A DNA stretch of 64,000 nucleotides from Eubacterium multiforme (GCF_030813415.1 NZ_JAUSUF010000001.1:558001-622000), one strand, 5' to 3'; counted from the first letter of the stretch, positions 20,803 to 30,174 are shown. Notes: generated by a model from the sequence alone, not told the origin. Translations and numbers: made by a program.

Positions 20803-21700
20803 TTTCTTCACCTCCGAATTTTTCTAAATCCACACCAGCAGCTTCTGCTAACATTAATGCTCTTTGTGCTCTTTCTATAATAGGCTTATCTACCATCTTT
20901 CCGTTTAATGATACAACACCTGATCCTTTTTTCTTAGCTTCTTCACTTGCATTTATAATTCTAATTGATTTTTTAATTTCCTTTTCTGAAGGAGTATAAA
21001 TCTTATTAACTGGAGCAATTTGTCTTGGGTTAATAACTGATTTTCCATCAAATCCTAATTGTTTTATTAATTCTACTTCTTTAATGAATCCTTCTTCATT
21101 ATTTACATCTGAGAATACTGTATCAAATGCGCAAATTCCAGCAGCTCTTGTAGCTAATAAAATATGGCTTCTAGCAGCTAAAAGTTCTATTCCTTCTGGT
21201 GATCTTGTTGTCTTCATATTAGTTACAAAATCTTCTGCACCTAAAGCTACTCCCATTAATCTATCACTAGATTTTGCTATTGCATAAGCATTTATAACTC
21301 CAAGTCCACTTTCTATAGCAGCCATCATCTTAGTTTTTCCAACTGGAATTCCAGCTTCTTTTTCTATTCTTGCAATTTCTCTTTCAACTTCAATTACATC
21401 TTCTGCAGTTTCTGTCTTTGGAAGTCTAATTACATCTGGCTGTGCTCTAACTATAGCCTCTAAATCTTCTAGTCCAAATTCACTATCTAAAGCATTTATT
21501 CTAACAACAGTTTCTGTTCCTTCATAATCTATATTTTTTAATGCATTAAAAACTATTAATCTTGCAGCATCCTTTTCCATTAATGATACTGAATCTTCTA
21601 AGTCAAACATTATAGAATCTGATCCATAAATATGAGCATCTTTAACCATACCAGGATTACTACCTGGAACAAACATCATAGTTCTTCTAAGCTTGTACAT
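20795..21700 (-). CDS. citE: Citrate lyase beta subunit (citryl-ACP lyase)
   Basis: 301 residues. Cleaves citryl-ACP to oxaloacetate and acetyl-ACP. It belongs to the HpcH/HpaI aldolase superfamily: RRTMMFVPGSNPGMV at the N-terminus, MFDLEDSV with the metal-site acids near residue 35, and conserved Arg in VVRINA. Its ATG shares a base with the stop of citD (TAATG), so translation is coupled. GGAGG lies inside the end of citD. Confidence 0.95.
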   Translation of the reverse strand: MYKLRRTMMFVPGSNPGMVKDAHIYGSDSIMFDLEDSVSLMEKDAARLIVFNALKNIDYEGTETVVRINALDSEFGLEDLEAIVRAQPDVIRLPKTETAEDVIEVEREIARIEKEAGIPVGKTKMMAAIESGLGVINAYAIAKSSDRLMGVALGAEDFVTNMKTTRSPEGIELLAARSHILLATRAAGICAFDTVFSDVNNEEGFIKEVELIKQLGFDGKSVINPRQIAPVNKIYTPSEKEIKKSIRIINASEEAKKKGSGVVSLNGKMVDKPIIERAQRALMLAEAAGVDLEKFGGEENA

Positions 21701-21993
21701 TATTTCATACCTCCCCAGTTAACCTTTGTAACTTCTGCTCCTCTAAATACAGCAGCTTCTACTCTAGCTTTTATAATACAATCTAAAGCACCTTTATCAT
21801 TTGCTCTAACATTTGCATTTTTAACTCCAAGGTCCTCTAATGTTTCCATTATTACCTTCTTTATTTGTTTTCCAAATTGCTTTTCAACTGTACTAGTTAA
21901 GTCTAAATTTATTCCATTTTCATTTGGTTCAACTACTATTGAAATATCACTAGATTCTAAAGTTCCAGCCATAGCTATTTTCTTAATTTCCAT
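21700..21993 (-). CDS. citD: Citrate lyase acyl carrier protein (gamma subunit)
   Basis: 97 residues. Carries the phosphoribosyl-dephospho-CoA arm. The attachment serine is Ser14 in AGTLESSD, the position known for CitD proteins. ATG follows GGAGGAG. It lies between citC and citE in the conserved cit order. Confidence 0.95.
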   Translation of the reverse strand: MEIKKIAMAGTLESSDISIVVEPNENGINLDLTSTVEKQFGKQIKKVIMETLEDLGVKNANVRANDKGALDCIIKARVEAAVFRGAEVTKVNWGGMK

Positions 21994-22042
21994 TTCTTCT
22001 CCTCCTCATGTTTTAATATTTATAAGTTTAAATATTATTTAC

Positions 22043-23074
22043 CTACTCTTTTATTAACTCTTCTCCCTCTTTTGATACTAAAAAATTATATGTACTTTCA
22101 GGAACAAAGCCTTTAAGTTTAGAAAACTCTCTATTTTTAAATAATTTTCTAACTTTTGAAGCACTTATTATTTCATTATTATTTTCTAATCTAGGTACTT
22201 CTATAACTTGTATTCCATTTTTATTTAGTATTTCTTTCATAACTTCATTGTATTCGTTAGTTACAAAATCTAAAGGTTCCTCTCCAACATATCTTCTTTT
22301 TATATTTAAAGCTTTTACTATATAGTGCAAAAATATTTTTATATCTAAATTTGCATGTATTTTTACTACATTATCTTTTTTCTTTAAAAAATATGATGGA
22401 AAAGTGGCATCTGATATAATATAGTCCTCAGCTTTATGTAAAACTATATTATCTAAATCCTTTAATCCTTCCTTTACTAACTTATATCTAACTTCTGGAG
22501 AAAACATAGATTCATCTTCCCAAACTACAAAAACATGAACTAAATCATTTTCTTTTGATGCTTTTTCAATAAGATATCTATGTCCTAACGTAAATGGATT
22601 ACAATTAACAACTACTGAAGCTATTTTATCCCCATTTATATTAGGAGTTTCTTTCTTTAATTTTTCACAATATTTATTTATTCCATTAGGCAGATTTTCT
22701 AGTAAGGTAACTTTATTCTCTACTGTCTCTATTTCATAGAAACCTAATCCCTTAAATATATCTATATTCTTAGGCTTTGTATAAACAAATAAATGAGAAT
22801 ATCCCCTTCTAAATTCTTCATTTATAAGTTCTGAAACTATCTTACTAGAAACTCCGCTTCCTTTATATTTATTATTTACAGCAATACATTTTAGAATATT
22901 CTTTTTAAAAGAACCTGTTGCAACTACTTCATCTTCATCATCATAAAAGGCTATTGTATAATCTAAATTAGAATCTAACTTTAATTCTTGATCCTCTAAA
23001 AATTTTTTTATTTTTTTTAATTGCACACTATCATTATCTTCAATAATAACTTTTTCAAAATCTAAATATTCCAA
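22043..23074 (-). CDS. citC: [Citrate (pro-3S)-lyase] ligase
   Basis: 343 residues. Acetylates the prosthetic group of CitD with ATP and acetate to activate the lyase. An N-terminal GNAT-like domain (about 1-130) is followed by a nucleotidyltransferase domain with the HxGH-type motif NPFTLGHRYLIEKA and the C-terminal ISASKVRKL. The likely start is TTG at 23074 behind GGGAGT; no better-placed ATG is present. It follows citM by 17 bases. Confidence 0.93.
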   Translation of the reverse strand: MEYLDFEKVIIEDNDSVQLKKIKKFLEDQELKLDSNLDYTIAFYDDEDEVVATGSFKKNILKCIAVNNKYKGSGVSSKIVSELINEEFRRGYSHLFVYTKPKNIDIFKGLGFYEIETVENKVTLLENLPNGINKYCEKLKKETPNINGDKIASVVVNCNPFTLGHRYLIEKASKENDLVHVFVVWEDESMFSPEVRYKLVKEGLKDLDNIVLHKAEDYIISDATFPSYFLKKKDNVVKIHANLDIKIFLHYIVKALNIKRRYVGEEPLDFVTNEYNEVMKEILNKNGIQVIEVPRLENNNEIISASKVRKLFKNREFSKLKGFVPESTYNFLVSKEGEELIKE

Positions 23075-23091
23075 AACTGTACTCCCTCTTT

Positions 23092-24252
23092 TTATTTATT
23101 TTTATTTGCTATTTTAATTACTGATTCTGCAACTACATCAACAACTTCTTTGTTAAATACACTAGGAACAACCTTATCTTCACTTACTTCATCTCTTGGG
23201 ATTAAGTTTGCAATTCCCTTAGCTGCTTCTATTTTCATCTCATCAGTTATATTTTTTACTCTTGCATCTAATGCACCTCTAAATATTCCTGGGAATACTA
23301 ATAGGTTATTTATTTGATTTGGAAAATCTCCTCTACCAGTAGCTATTATTCTAGCTCCACCTTTTTTAGCATCCTCTGGCATTATTTCTGGAACTGGATT
23401 TGCTAATGCAAAAACCATACAATCTTTATTCATAGTTTTTATCATTTCAGTAGTTACTACTCCACCAACTGAAACACCTATAAATAAATCCTTTCCTTTA
23501 ATAATATCTTCAAGGCTTCCCTTTTCAAAATTTCTATTTGTTACTTTTGCAATTTCCTTTTGTGCTACGTTTAAAGTTTCATCCCCTTCAACTACAGCTC
23601 CATTTATATCAGAAAGTACAATATCTTTTGCTCCAGCTGCAAGTAATAATTTTGCAATTGCTATTCCTGATGCACCTGCACCATTAATTACAATTTTAAT
23701 ATCTTTAAGTTCTTTATTTAATAATTCTAAAGAATTATAAAGTCCTGCAAGTACTGCAATAGCTGTACCATGTTGATCATCATGATAAACTGGTATATCT
23801 AATTCTTCCTTTAATTTATCTTCTATATAAAAACATTCTGGTGCTTTTATATCTTCAAGATGTATACCTCCAAATCCTGGTGATATTGCTTTTATTGTTT
23901 TAACGATTTCTTCTTGATCTGTAAGATCTAAAGCTATTGGATAAGCATCTATATTTGCAAATGCTTTGTGAAGTAAAGCTTTTCCTTCAACTACTGGCAT
24001 CCCTGCTTCAGGTCCAATATTTCCAAGACCTAAAACTGCTGTACCATTTGTTATAACAGCTACACTCTTACCTTTTATTGTGTACTCATAAGCTTTTTCT
24101 TTATCTTCAGCTATTGCTCTACAAGGTTCTGCAACCCCTGGAGTATATGCAACTGATAATTCTTCCTTGTTTGAAACCGGCATTGTTCCTTCTACTTTTA
24201 TAGCTCCATGCATTTTCTTGTGCATAATTAAAGATTCTTCTTTTACATTCAT
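23092..24252 (-). CDS. citM: Malic enzyme family oxaloacetate decarboxylase / NAD-malic enzyme
   Basis: 386 residues. Motifs of the malic enzyme family are [15 protein letters not shown] (about 70-84), [14 protein letters not shown] and the Rossmann [17 protein letters not shown]. As first gene of the cit operon it probably converts oxaloacetate to pyruvate and CO2, like CitM of Weissella and Lactococcus; ordinary malic enzyme activity is the alternative. The ATG at 24252 is 30 bases from the nearest GGAGG, with a 16-bp palindrome between, so initiation may depend on RNA folding. Confidence 0.88.
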   Translation of the reverse strand: MNVKEESLIMHKKMHGAIKVEGTMPVSNKEELSVAYTPGVAEPCRAIAEDKEKAYEYTIKGKSVAVITNGTAVLGLGNIGPEAGMPVVEGKALLHKAFANIDAYPIALDLTDQEEIVKTIKAISPGFGGIHLEDIKAPECFYIEDKLKEELDIPVYHDDQHGTAIAVLAGLYNSLELLNKELKDIKIVINGAGASGIAIAKLLLAAGAKDIVLSDINGAVVEGDETLNVAQKEIAKVTNRNFEKGSLEDIIKGKDLFIGVSVGGVVTTEMIKTMNKDCMVFALANPVPEIMPEDAKKGGARIIATGRGDFPNQINNLLVFPGIFRGALDARVKNITDEMKIEAAKGIANLIPRDEVSEDKVVPSVFNKEVVDVVAESVIKIANKNK

Positions 24253-24263
24253 AAAATCATCAT

Positions 24264-24287
24264 TAAACCTTAAGGTTTATTTCCTCC
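24264..24287 (-). promoter_or_regulatory. citM leader: distant ribosome site and 16-bp palindrome
   Basis: GGAGG (24283-24287, minus strand) is separated from the citM ATG by a perfect palindrome, TAAACCTTAAGGTTTA (24264-24279). If the palindrome folds, the effective distance shortens to about ten bases. No other in-frame start lies between. Confidence 0.5.
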
Positions 24288-24327
24288 TATTTTATTACTT
24301 GCTACCGAAGCAGCTCCTCTTGTCTAT

Positions 24328-24356
24328 ATAATAGCAAAATTAAAAAAGGTCGTCAA
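24328..24356 (-). promoter_or_regulatory. Predicted sigma-A promoter of the cit operon
   Basis: Minus strand TTGACG (24351-24356), 17 bases, TATTAT (24328-24333). The first SorC-type box abuts the -35 element, a position suited to activation by contact with RNA polymerase. Confidence 0.78.
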
Positions 24357-24357
24357 T

Positions 24358-24468
24358 ACATTTGTTAATTATTTTAACATTTGTAGAGAAATTTATTTAT
24401 CTTTTTACTTTTTATCTTATTTTATTATTTTCATTTTCAACATTTGTTTATCAACTAAAACATTTGTT
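24358..24468 (-). promoter_or_regulatory. Four SorC-type boxes (AACAAATGTT) upstream of citM
   Basis: Read on the minus strand, boxes lie at 24358-24366, 24376-24384, 24439-24448 and 24459-24468: two direct-repeat pairs with spacings of 19 and 20 bp, about 80 bp apart. Direct repeats on one helix face fit a SorC tetramer bridging both pairs by looping (inference). Confidence 0.75.
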
Positions 24469-24494
24469 GTTTATGAAAACATTTAAATTAAAAA

Positions 24495-24518
24495 AGAACA
24501 GATATATTTATCTGTTCT
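24495..24518 (-). terminator. Intrinsic terminator of the pentapeptide protein gene
   Basis: A perfect 10-bp stem (24495-24504 with 24509-24518, 4-base loop) is followed on the minus strand by TTTTTAATTTAA, 13 bases past the stop. Confidence 0.85.
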
Positions 24519-24531
24519 CTTTGTTAATAGA

Positions 24532-25170
24532 TTATTTTTTATTTTTTAAATACTTAATTACATAACTTAATGTATGAAAATCTTTATCTAATTCACTTTG
24601 AATATTATTTAATCCATCTATTAAATCTTTTTCATCAAAATTTTCTAATAGAATCATTAATGTTATTAAATTAAGTTTACCTTCTTTTGTATCGAATATT
24701 CTTGCCTTCTTTACATATTCATTTTTCATTACATTTAAAGTAGCTTCTCTTAAATCTTCACTAATTTCTATTTCAGGCATTTTTTCAAATACTCTTATTT
24801 CTGGATCATTAATATTTAAGTTTTTAGTAGACTTTAAATCGCATCCTACAAATATAGTATTTTTAAACTTTGCATCTTTAAAGTTAACTCCATCTAATTT
24901 TACACCTTCAAATATTGTGTCTTCAAAATGTGCCTCTTTAAATTTACTTCCTTTAAGATTTGCACCAACAAATTCTGCTCCTTTAAAACTACAGTTTAAA
25001 AAACTACAACTTTTAAAATGAGCTCCTCTAAAACTTACATAATCAAAATTAGAACCTGCAAAATTACAGTTATAACAATTGCTTCTTTTTAAGTTTGAAT
25101 ACATAAAATTTTTATCTTTTTTCTCTGTATTATTATAATGAAAGCCTTCTTCTCTTGAATTTCTAGCCAT
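24532..25170 (-). CDS. Pentapeptide repeat protein
   Basis: 212 residues. About 17 consecutive pentapeptides of the A(D/N)LXX type run from about residue 20 to 115 (for example FAGSNF, FRGAHF, FKGAEFVGANLKGSKF), predicting a right-handed quadrilateral beta-helix. The last 100 residues are helical and charged. There is no signal peptide. Some family members mimic DNA and protect gyrase, but nothing here indicates that role. It has its own ribosome site (AAAAGG) and terminator, downstream of the cobalt transporter operon. Confidence 0.85.
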   Translation of the reverse strand: MARNSREEGFHYNNTEKKDKNFMYSNLKRSNCYNCNFAGSNFDYVSFRGAHFKSCSFLNCSFKGAEFVGANLKGSKFKEAHFEDTIFEGVKLDGVNFKDAKFKNTIFVGCDLKSTKNLNINDPEIRVFEKMPEIEISEDLREATLNVMKNEYVKKARIFDTKEGKLNLITLMILLENFDEKDLIDGLNNIQSELDKDFHTLSYVIKYLKNKK

Positions 25171-25204
25171 ACCTTTTCATCTCCTTAATTTTATTCATAA
25201 AAAA

Positions 25205-25249
25205 ATAACCCACAAAACTTCCAATTAGTTATAGTTTATTGTGGGTTAT
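25205..25249 (-). terminator. Intrinsic terminator of the cbiMNQO operon
   Basis: A 10-bp stem (25205-25214 with 25240-25249) with a T-run on the minus strand lies 70 bases beyond the cbiO stop. Confidence 0.75.
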
Positions 25250-25317
25250 GTTAATTTTATTATATCACATTTTAACTTTGACAATTCATTAATACTTACA
25301 TATTAATATTTGTAGAA

Positions 25318-26175
25318 TTATTTATTTTTAAATTCATCTCTCCATTTTTTAAGAGTTTTTCTTGCCCCTCCAATAGTTACTGGTATTTCTTTAAATGAAA
25401 AGCCATCTCTATCCTTTAATATTTCCATAAGATGCATAACTCTTGGTAATCTAAGATTTACACTTCTAATAGCTTTCTTTTCATTAAAGACCTCTTTTGG
25501 AGTACCCTCTAAAACAACCTTTCCTTTATCCATAACAAAAACTTTATCACAATAAAGAGGAACTATATCTATATCATGAGTTGAAATAATAATTGATATT
25601 CCAAGTTCCTTTTGAGTTTCCATTAATAATTTCATTATTTCACTTACACCAATTGGATCAAGACCTGCTGTTGGCTCATCTAATATAAGTACATCAGGTT
25701 CCATAACTAAAATCCCTGCAATAGATACCCTTTTCTTTTGTCCAAAGCTTAAACAGTGAGTAGGTTTATCTTTTAAATGACTGATTCCAGTTCTATCAAT
25801 TGCTTTATCTACTCTCTTCCTTATTTCTTCTTCAGACAATTTCATATTTACTGCACCAAAGGAAACATCTTGATATACACTTGCTGAGAATAATTGACTA
25901 TCTGGGTCTTGAAATACAATCCCAACAGATTCTCTAAGTTTTATAAGTCCCTTTCTTGAATAATCTAAAGGACTACCATTAAATAAGATTTTTCCAGATG
26001 AAGGTTTCACAATTCCATTTAAATGTTGAAATAAAGTTGACTTTCCAGCTCCATTACCACCAAGAATTGCAGTTATTTCACCTTTTTTTATTTCCATATT
26101 AATCCCATTTAACGCATGAGTTCCATCAGGATATTTATAATGTATATCCTCTAGTTTTATTATATTATCCTTCAT
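25318..26175 (-). CDS. cbiO: Energy-coupling factor cobalt transporter ATPase
   Basis: 285 residues. ATP-hydrolysing subunit of the group I ECF cobalt importer. Walker A GGNGAGKST, Q-loop FQDPDSQLF, signature LSFGQKKR and Walker B VLILDEPTAGLD are present. The roughly 50-residue C-terminal tail is usual for CbiO. ATG follows GGAGGATAAATTA, 19 bases after cbiQ. Expression should be limited by the cobalamin riboswitch upstream of cbiM. Confidence 0.95.
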   Translation of the reverse strand: MKDNIIKLEDIHYKYPDGTHALNGINMEIKKGEITAILGGNGAGKSTLFQHLNGIVKPSSGKILFNGSPLDYSRKGLIKLRESVGIVFQDPDSQLFSASVYQDVSFGAVNMKLSEEEIRKRVDKAIDRTGISHLKDKPTHCLSFGQKKRVSIAGILVMEPDVLILDEPTAGLDPIGVSEIMKLLMETQKELGISIIISTHDIDIVPLYCDKVFVMDKGKVVLEGTPKEVFNEKKAIRSVNLRLPRVMHLMEILKDRDGFSFKEIPVTIGGARKTLKKWRDEFKNK

Positions 26176-26194
26176 TAATTTATCCTCCTGCTTC

Positions 26195-26968
26195 CTATTT
26201 AATTAATAGGACTTTAGCTATTATAAAAACTACATTAATAACTATAGTTATTATATATATTTTTGTACATTTTTTATATGGTTCTAAAAGAACATTTAAT
26301 TCCCCATCATATCCTCTTGATTCTAATGATGTATAAAGGTCATTTGCCCTTTTAAAGGAACGAATAAAAAGTGTTGATGCAAGATACCCTAAAGATTTAT
26401 ATCCTCTTTTTAAATCCCTATATCCAAGTCTTGAATTTTGAGCTACAAACATAGTATCTGCTGTATCTAAAAGTATAAATATAAATCTATATACAAGCCC
26501 CATCATTTCAATCATAAGCTTTGGAACTTTAAACCTTGAAAGAACAGCCAAAATATCTACCATAGGTGTATTTAAAGATAAAAAATATAAACATGAAACA
26601 GATCCTAAAACCTTAAAAAATAATTCTACCGCCTTATATACTCCAACCTTTGATACTCCTATAAATCCATTCATTATAGGAAGTGAAAACAAAAATATAT
26701 TTCTACTGTCTGAATAATTAATAGTTATAGTAAGTACTCCTATTATCAAAAAAGCCATAGGAATCAACATAAGTTTTAAAAAAACCTTTATTGGTGTTCC
26801 TCCAATTTTAATAGTAGAATACCCCATAATAAAAAGTACAGCAATAGAAATTATTAAGTTATTTGCCCAAAGGCACACTCCTAAAGTAATTATTGAAAAT
26901 AAAAACTTTCCCATAGGATCTATCTTTTTAAGTTTTGAAGCATAAGCATACTTGTCAATGTTAAACAT
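26195..26968 (-). CDS. cbiQ: Energy-coupling factor cobalt transporter membrane subunit
   Basis: 257 residues, five or six membrane spans. Transmembrane coupling (T) component linking CbiO to CbiMN. The two short charged coupling helices typical of the family are seen as AQNSRLGYRDLKRGY and LYTSLESRGYDGE (about 178-225). Its ATG overlaps the cbiN stop (TAATG). Confidence 0.94.
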   Translation of the reverse strand: MFNIDKYAYASKLKKIDPMGKFLFSIITLGVCLWANNLIISIAVLFIMGYSTIKIGGTPIKVFLKLMLIPMAFLIIGVLTITINYSDSRNIFLFSLPIMNGFIGVSKVGVYKAVELFFKVLGSVSCLYFLSLNTPMVDILAVLSRFKVPKLMIEMMGLVYRFIFILLDTADTMFVAQNSRLGYRDLKRGYKSLGYLASTLFIRSFKRANDLYTSLESRGYDGELNVLLEPYKKCTKIYIITIVINVVFIIAKVLLIK

Positions 26969-27285
26969 TAGTTTTCCTCGCTACTTTTATTTTTACGTCC
27001 TTTAAAATATCCAAGTCCAAAACCTATTACCCCTGCACCAATTGCTGCTTGAAGAGCAAATAGTAAACTTTCAATCTCTCCACTAGCTGGTTCAAATATA
27101 GGTGAAAACCATGGCTCATAATCTTTATCTATCTTTGTTATTTGTTCCTCTGCTGCATCATCAGATCCACCAAACTCTGATCCTCCTGCTACAAAGAAAG
27201 GAACAATTGCAAGGGCTACTACAATTAATATTAATATAATATTTGTTTTAACCATACTTTTATTATTCTTTTTATTATCAGCCAT
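26968..27285 (-). CDS. cbiN: Cobalt transport protein CbiN
   Basis: 105 residues with two membrane spans (about 13-33 and 75-95) flanking an external loop containing DYEPWFSPIFEPASGEIESLLFALQAAIG, the hallmark region of CbiN that inserts into CbiM to deliver Co2+. Start ATG overlaps the cbiM stop (TAATG), with GGAGGGG just upstream. Confidence 0.94.
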   Translation of the reverse strand: MADNKKNNKSMVKTNIILILIVVALAIVPFFVAGGSEFGGSDDAAEEQITKIDKDYEPWFSPIFEPASGEIESLLFALQAAIGAGVIGFGLGYFKGRKNKSSEEN

Positions 27286-28028
27286 TATTTCCCCTCCCTT
27301 GATAATATATTAAGATCCATTAAATCTTCTTTATCATAAGCTGCAATTGCATTAAATATAACTACAGTTAAAATTCCTTCACTAATTGCTAAAGGTATTT
27401 GAGTTACTGCAAATATTCCCATAAACTTCATAATTGAAGCCATAACTCCTCCAGTTTCTGCTGGGAATGCTATACCTAATTGTATTGAAGTTGTAATATA
27501 AGTTGCAAGATCTCCAAGTGCTGCTGCAAGGAAAATTCCAAGCCATCTTGGTCCATTTAATTTTTTAACTAATTTATAAATTCCATAAGATACAAATGGT
27601 CCTACTACTGCCATTGAAAATGTATTTGCTCCAAGAGTTGTAAGACCTCCATGAGCTAAAAGTATAGCTTGGAATAAAAGAACTATAAGTCCTAAAACAG
27701 TCATAGCTGTTGGTCCAAAAAGTATTGCTCCAAGACCTACACCAGTTGGATGTGAACAACTTCCTGTTACTGATGGAAGTTTTAAAGCTGAAAGAACAAA
27801 AGCAAAAGCTCCTGCCATAGCTAATAATATTTTAAGTCTTGGATTTTTTGTAATTGTCTTTTTAATTGAAAATATTCCAAAAATAACAAATGGAATAGTA
27901 AATGCTCCCCATTCTATACACCATCTTGGTTGAAGAAACCCTTCCATAATATGCATAGCTGAAGCTTTAGTTGGTATAAATAATAACATTAATAAAATAC
28001 CGGTAAAAAGTTGTATTCTTTTTGACAT
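27285..28028 (-). CDS. cbiM: Cobalt ECF transporter substrate-binding subunit
   Basis: 247 residues. The substrate-specific membrane subunit, whose extreme N-terminal Met-His motif chelates Co2+. Here a signal peptide-like segment (1-24, ending TKASA) precedes the mature MHIMEGFL, matching the family. Six further spans follow, with the conserved HPTGVGLGAILFGP. It is the first gene of the operon, about 300 bases downstream of the cobalamin riboswitch. Confidence 0.95.
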   Translation of the reverse strand: MSKRIQLFTGILLMLLFIPTKASAMHIMEGFLQPRWCIEWGAFTIPFVIFGIFSIKKTITKNPRLKILLAMAGAFAFVLSALKLPSVTGSCSHPTGVGLGAILFGPTAMTVLGLIVLLFQAILLAHGGLTTLGANTFSMAVVGPFVSYGIYKLVKKLNGPRWLGIFLAAALGDLATYITTSIQLGIAFPAETGGVMASIMKFMGIFAVTQIPLAISEGILTVVIFNAIAAYDKEDLMDLNILSREGK

Positions 28029-28237
28029 AATAATTCGCCCCTTAATATAAATTTAGTAGTTAATTGTTTTAAATTATAAAACAAAATAAAAATCAACTCC
28101 GTGGATTATGAGTTTTACTATATTGATAAAGCTATTCTTAAATTTAATTAATTATAATTCCATAACAATAAAAATATCAGTTTTATTGACTATTATTTTT
28201 ACTATTCTTAACTATAAATTTCATGACAATAAAAATA

Positions 28238-28260
28238 CCTCTTGACCAAACGTCAAGAGG
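28238..28260 (-). terminator. Terminator in the cbi leader (riboswitch expression platform)
   Basis: A perfect 9-bp stem (28238-28246 with 28252-28260, loop CAAAC read on plus) is followed on the minus strand by TATTTTTATT. It lies between the cobalamin aptamer and cbiM, so B12 binding probably decides read-through. Confidence 0.82.
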
Positions 28261-28262
28261 CT

Positions 28263-28292
28263 CTATGAATCAAAATAGCTTAACCCATCCAT
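28263..28292 (-). CDS. Possible nine-residue leader peptide in the cbi mRNA
   Basis: ATG at 28292 follows GGGAGGTG with a spacing of six bases, and encodes MDGLSYFDS then TAG. The stop codon ends two bases before the terminator stem, so a ribosome there would mask the hairpin. A 6-base complement (28315-28320 with 28260-28265) brackets the ribosome site and the stop codon. Translation is unproven; the ribosome site is as strong as any in the window. Confidence 0.45.
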   Translation of the reverse strand: MDGLSYFDS

Positions 28293-28333
28293 AAAAACAC
28301 CTCCCTATCTTCCGTAGAGCTTTGATGTATAAA

Positions 28334-28470
28334 AATAGGCAGGTCTTCTGGCTTAAGTATCATCATTTCTACAGCCTTCCCAAAATATTTTTTCAGTGGC
28401 ATATTGCAGAAACTCCTCTTTTACAGCGGCGGGACCGCGTGGGATTTTCACTCACTTCCCTTTTAATTAG
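28334..28470 (-). ncRNA. Cobalamin riboswitch
   Basis: Read on the minus strand, the segment carries the conserved cobalamin aptamer elements in order: GGGAAGTGAGTGAAAATCCC, GCGGTCCCGCC, the B12-box-associated GCCACTG, GGGAAGG and AGAAGACCTGCC. It precedes the cobalt uptake operon, a standard regulon member. Coenzyme B12 binding should reduce cbiMNQO expression through the downstream terminator. Confidence 0.95.
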
Positions 28471-28614
28471 TATATAAATATATATAAACCTATTTTTTGC
28501 ATATTTATTTTTCCAAAGTTCATTGTACAGTATTTACTAAATCTAAGCAAGAAATATTCAATATTTCATACATTTATTAAATATGATTATTTAAATTAAA
28601 TTTATTTAACCAAT

Positions 28615-30174
28615 TTATGCCAAATCACAAAGTTGCTCTAACTTCTTCCTTAAAATAACTTCCTTATCTTCATTTACTAAAGCATTTATACAGTCTCCAG
28701 CAATTATAACTGTATTTCCATTTGGAATTATAGTATCACCCTCCCTTTCTATTGAAACAACAAGGGCATTTTCAGGTAAATTAATCTCTTTTAATTTTTT
28801 ACCTGCTATTAATGATCCCATTGCCACAGTATAAGCAACCATAATTTCTCCACTACTTTCCTCTTTAAGTTTGCCATTTTGAGATTTTAATCTTATCTTA
28901 AATAAAGCTTCATATACTGGATCAATCTTAAGTAATTCTGCAACTAAATAAGATATTCCACAAACTAATACAATTGGTCCAAATTCAGTAAATGATCCAC
29001 TCATTTCACAAACTAATACAAGTCCAGTTATTGGAGCTCTAACTATTGAAGCAAACATTCCTGCCATAGCTAAAAGAATAAAATTAATTAAATATGTTCC
29101 ATCTACGCCTAAAAACTGTACTGAACATTCTCCAAATATAACTCCAATTAATGCTCCTAAAGTTAATAATGGAAATAATATTCCACCTGGTGTTCCTGAA
29201 GCAAAACTTATCATTGAAAATACAAATTTACCTATTAATAGTATTATTGCAAACTTTAATATTACTCCATCTACTAATATTTGATTTATTAATTCATTAC
29301 CTCCACCTAAAACTTCAGGAAGAAATAATCCAAAAAACATAGCAAATGCAAAAGGAATCATCATTCTTATTGGAAGAGAAACCTTTATTTTTCCATAAAG
29401 AGCTATTGTTTTAAGCAAAATATAATTATAAAAAGCACCTGCAAATCCAACAAGGATTCCAAGAACTATAAGAAATAAATAATATTTAAAAGGCATTGCA
29501 ATAAGACCTGTAGCATCTAAAATTGGTTTTCCTCCAAAAAATGCCCAAGTAACAAGGTCTGATGTTACAGAAGCAGCTATTGCTGAAACAAACAATATTG
29601 GAGTAAACTTTTTATGTACCTCTTCTAAAACAAACATAACTCCTGCAAATGGAGCATTAAAAGCTGCTGCAAGACCTGCTCCTGCTCCACTTGAAATCAA
29701 AAATCTTTTTTCAAGTTTCAATCTTTTAGTTATATTTCCAAAAAGATTACCAAAACTTGCACCTAATTGAATTGATGGTCCTTCAATTCCTAAAGACAAG
29801 CCAGCTCCTATTGCCAAAACTCCACCAATAAATTTATTTATAAGAATTTTAAGAGGGGAAGTACTTTTAAAATACCCTGTAAGTATTCCTTCAATTTGTG
29901 GAATACCACTACCACTTATCATAGAATCTTTCTTAACCATATATCCTACAATATATCCTATACCCATTAATATAGCTAACCCTAAAATTATATAAAGCCA
30001 GTGTACTCTCATAAAATCATATGCTAAAGTAGTGTATATATTTATATATTTTAATGTAAGTCTATAAATAGATACAATAAGTCCTGCAACTGCTCCTACT
30101 AAAACACTTTCTAGTACTACTCTCAAATTTGAGTTATTTATCATTTTATACATTTTAGATATTTTATTATCCAT
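28615..30174 (-). CDS. ClC-family H+/Cl- exchanger with C-terminal RCK_C-like domain
   Basis: 519 residues. The membrane domain (about 20-420) has ClC selectivity motifs GSGIPQ (88-93) and GIEGPS with the gating Glu131, plus the TPGGILFPL motif. A C-terminal domain of about 90 residues (IMVAYTVAMGSLIAGKKL onward) resembles the TrkA-C/RCK_C domain rather than CBS domains. The external gating Glu indicates an exchanger, but an intracellular proton Glu was not checked. GGAGG fixes the start at ATG 30174; an upstream in-frame extension is unlikely. Confidence 0.9.
   Translation of the reverse strand: MDNKISKMYKMINNSNLRVVLESVLVGAVAGLIVSIYRLTLKYINIYTTLAYDFMRVHWLYIILGLAILMGIGYIVGYMVKKDSMISGSGIPQIEGILTGYFKSTSPLKILINKFIGGVLAIGAGLSLGIEGPSIQLGASFGNLFGNITKRLKLEKRFLISSGAGAGLAAAFNAPFAGVMFVLEEVHKKFTPILFVSAIAASVTSDLVTWAFFGGKPILDATGLIAMPFKYYLFLIVLGILVGFAGAFYNYILLKTIALYGKIKVSLPIRMMIPFAFAMFFGLFLPEVLGGGNELINQILVDGVILKFAIILLIGKFVFSMISFASGTPGGILFPLLTLGALIGVIFGECSVQFLGVDGTYLINFILLAMAGMFASIVRAPITGLVLVCEMSGSFTEFGPIVLVCGISYLVAELLKIDPVYEALFKIRLKSQNGKLKEESSGEIMVAYTVAMGSLIAGKKLKEINLPENALVVSIEREGDTIIPNGNTVIIAGDCINALVNEDKEVILRKKLEQLCDLA

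Noticed and set aside
21632-22057. A plus-strand frame across citD and citE
   Set aside because: It is antisense to two overlapping, well-conserved citrate lyase genes.
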